Positions 62,923 through 64,000 of a stretch of 64,000 nt of DNA are shown in pieces. The DNA comes from Niabella aurantiaca DSM 17617 (GTDB lineage Bacteria; Bacteroidota; Bacteroidia; Chitinophagales; Chitinophagaceae): contig NZ_KB893648.1 of assembly GCF_000374125.1 (NCBI RefSeq), forward strand, positions 62,001 through 126,000. The letters run 5' to 3'. Under the pieces are notes generated by a model that was not told the DNA's origin, did no database searches, and saw only the letters and a program-made list of their open reading frames with translations. Made by a program: the position numbers and the translations under genes. How positions within the stretch are numbered: position 1 is the stretch's first letter; every line of letters starts with the position of its first letter.

Positions 62923-64000
62923 ATGTTAAGATCCAATCGGTTATTCTTTACGGTAATTGTTGCCCTGCAATGGCTGCAGGCAACTGCGCAGCAGGCCGGG
63001 CATGAAATGAACCCCTCTGCGGTGCGGTCCGTTTTTTTAAGTTCGGGACCTGCCTGGTATATGCAAAAAGCGAGTCAGGCTGCTTCCGGGGAAGTGGTCT
63101 CTTCTGTAGCGTATCAGCCGGATGGCTGGCTGCCGGCGATCGTGCCCGGAACGGTTTTGAACAGTTTGGTTCATAACAACGTATATCCGGACCCTTACTA
63201 TGGAGATAATAACCGCCGCTCACGCCGCCTGATCCCGGATCTGCAGGAGGCCGGCAGGGAGTTTTATCATTACTGGTTCAGGACAACCTTTCGAGTTCCT
63301 CCTTCACTAAAGGGTAAGCGGTTATGGCTAAAGCTGCATGGAATCAACTACCGGGCGGCCATTTGGCTGAACGGGCAAAAGCTGGGCACGATGGCCGGCA
63401 TGTTTGAGGCTGGGAATTTTGATATTACCAGTGTTGTAAACAGGACCGGCAACAACGTTTTGGCGGTGGATGTATTGCCGGTTGATGTTCCGGGCGACGT
63501 ATATCGAAATAGTAAAAAAAGAACCGGGGCCGTCGGTGAAAATAATAATGGCGGCGACGGCACGATCGGTAAAAATGTAACCATGCTGATGTCGGTTGGA
63601 TGGGATTTTACCGCACCGGACGGCATCCGCGACCGCAATACCGGCATCTGGAGGGATGTGGAGCTATACACTACCGGAAATGTGGTGTTGCAGGATCCTT
63701 TTGTACAAACCCGGCTACCTCTGCCGGATACCAGCTTTTCCCTGCAAACTGTGTCGGTGGAGGTGAAAAATACAACAGACACCCGGCAAAAAGGAACACT
63801 TACGGGGGTGATTGCGGGTACCAGCATCCGCTTTGGGACCGATGTGGAGCTGCAGTCGGGAGAGACCCGGCAGATCGTTTTTCGCCCGGATAATTATCCC
63901 CAGCTTAAAATGAAGCACCCTAAATTATGGTGGCCGCTTTATAAGGGAGATCAGCATCGGTACTCCCTGAAGTTGCAGTTCCGGCAGGGAAGGGAGGTGG
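62923..64000 (+). CDS. GH2-family glycoside hydrolase (partial)
   Basis: Starts at ATG 62923 with signal peptide MLRSNRLFFTVIVALQWLQ; in-frame ATGs at 62896 and 62899 are alternatives. About 359 residues are seen before the window ends. The N-terminal jelly-roll is typical of GH2 (YHYWFRTTFRVPPSLKGKRLWLKLHGINYRAAIWLNGQKLG) and followed by immunoglobulin-like domain sequence (VEVKNTTDTRQKGTLTGVI) as in exo-beta-glucosaminidase and mannosidase relatives. The catalytic TIM barrel lies beyond the window. Part of the PUL. Confidence 0.85.
   Translation, partial: MLRSNRLFFTVIVALQWLQATAQQAGHEMNPSAVRSVFLSSGPAWYMQKASQAASGEVVSSVAYQPDGWLPAIVPGTVLNSLVHNNVYPDPYYGDNNRRSRRLIPDLQEAGREFYHYWFRTTFRVPPSLKGKRLWLKLHGINYRAAIWLNGQKLGTMAGMFEAGNFDITSVVNRTGNNVLAVDVLPVDVPGDVYRNSKKRTGAVGENNNGGDGTIGKNVTMLMSVGWDFTAPDGIRDRNTGIWRDVELYTTGNVVLQDPFVQTRLPLPDTSFSLQTVSVEVKNTTDTRQKGTLTGVIAGTSIRFGTDVELQSGETRQIVFRPDNYPQLKMKHPKLWWPLYKGDQHRYSLKLQFRQGREV

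Overview
The window reads as chromosomal DNA of a Bacteroidota bacterium, most likely family Chitinophagaceae (Niabella/Chitinophaga-like). Reasons: TAnnTTTG promoter boxes instead of sigma70 -10 boxes, start codons mostly without Shine-Dalgarno sequences, SusC/SusD pairs, BlaI with an M56 peptidase fused to TonB-plug-like modules, many short lipoproteins and outer-membrane barrels, a single-polypeptide PruA, and a short CydA. This placement is inferred from gene content; no 16S gene is present.

Layout. 1-2100: cydA-cydB (minus strand; cydB runs off the left edge). 2.2-3.4 kb: two paralogous lipoproteins. 3.6-7.1 kb: prfB with an intact programmed +1 frameshift, pruA and pyrR. 7.1-10.4 kb: envelope proteins, including a DUF6624-like protein, a beta-barrel and an RCC1-repeat lipoprotein. 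10.5-18.4 kb: housekeeping genes (topoisomerase subunit B, thioesterase, an ECF sigma/anti-sigma pair, rdgB with an unknown partner, ilvE, rpsL-rpsG). 18.4-29.9 kb: DinB-like protein, an AAA ATPase with a nuclease-like C-terminus behind two tandem palindromes, an acyl-CoA-binding protein, PAP2 and PafA phosphatases, a redoxin divergent from a BlaI/M56 signalling pair, a GntR-type sensor regulator and engB. 30-37.8 kb: RDD protein, barrel, MutS-like protein, pyrC, RemB/Wzi-like outer-membrane protein, DUF922-like protease, saccharopine-dehydrogenase-like enzyme.

38.07-42.77 kb looks like a decayed genomic island: a tRNA-Leu(CAA) gene is followed by visibly AT-richer DNA with a truncated tyrosine recombinase, a gene fragment, and a three-ORF unit (short peptide, large protein with possible Cys-His centre, lipoprotein) headed by a 24-bp perfect palindrome.

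42.8-46.3 kb holds a pair of large secreted beta-domain proteins. From 46.7 kb to the right edge is a polysaccharide utilisation locus: GH43, IPT/NHL lipoprotein, SusC, SusD, DUF4973-like lipoprotein, GH43+F5/8C, Gfo/Idh/MocA oxidoreductase, GH105, FAD-dependent oxidoreductase, a truncated SGNH hydrolase and a GH2 enzyme (partial). The enzyme set suggests an arabinose- and uronate-containing plant glycan such as a pectic side chain. A 36-bp motif occurs three times, upstream of the first GH43, the IPT/NHL-SusCD operon and GH105, and probably binds the locus regulator, which is not in this window.
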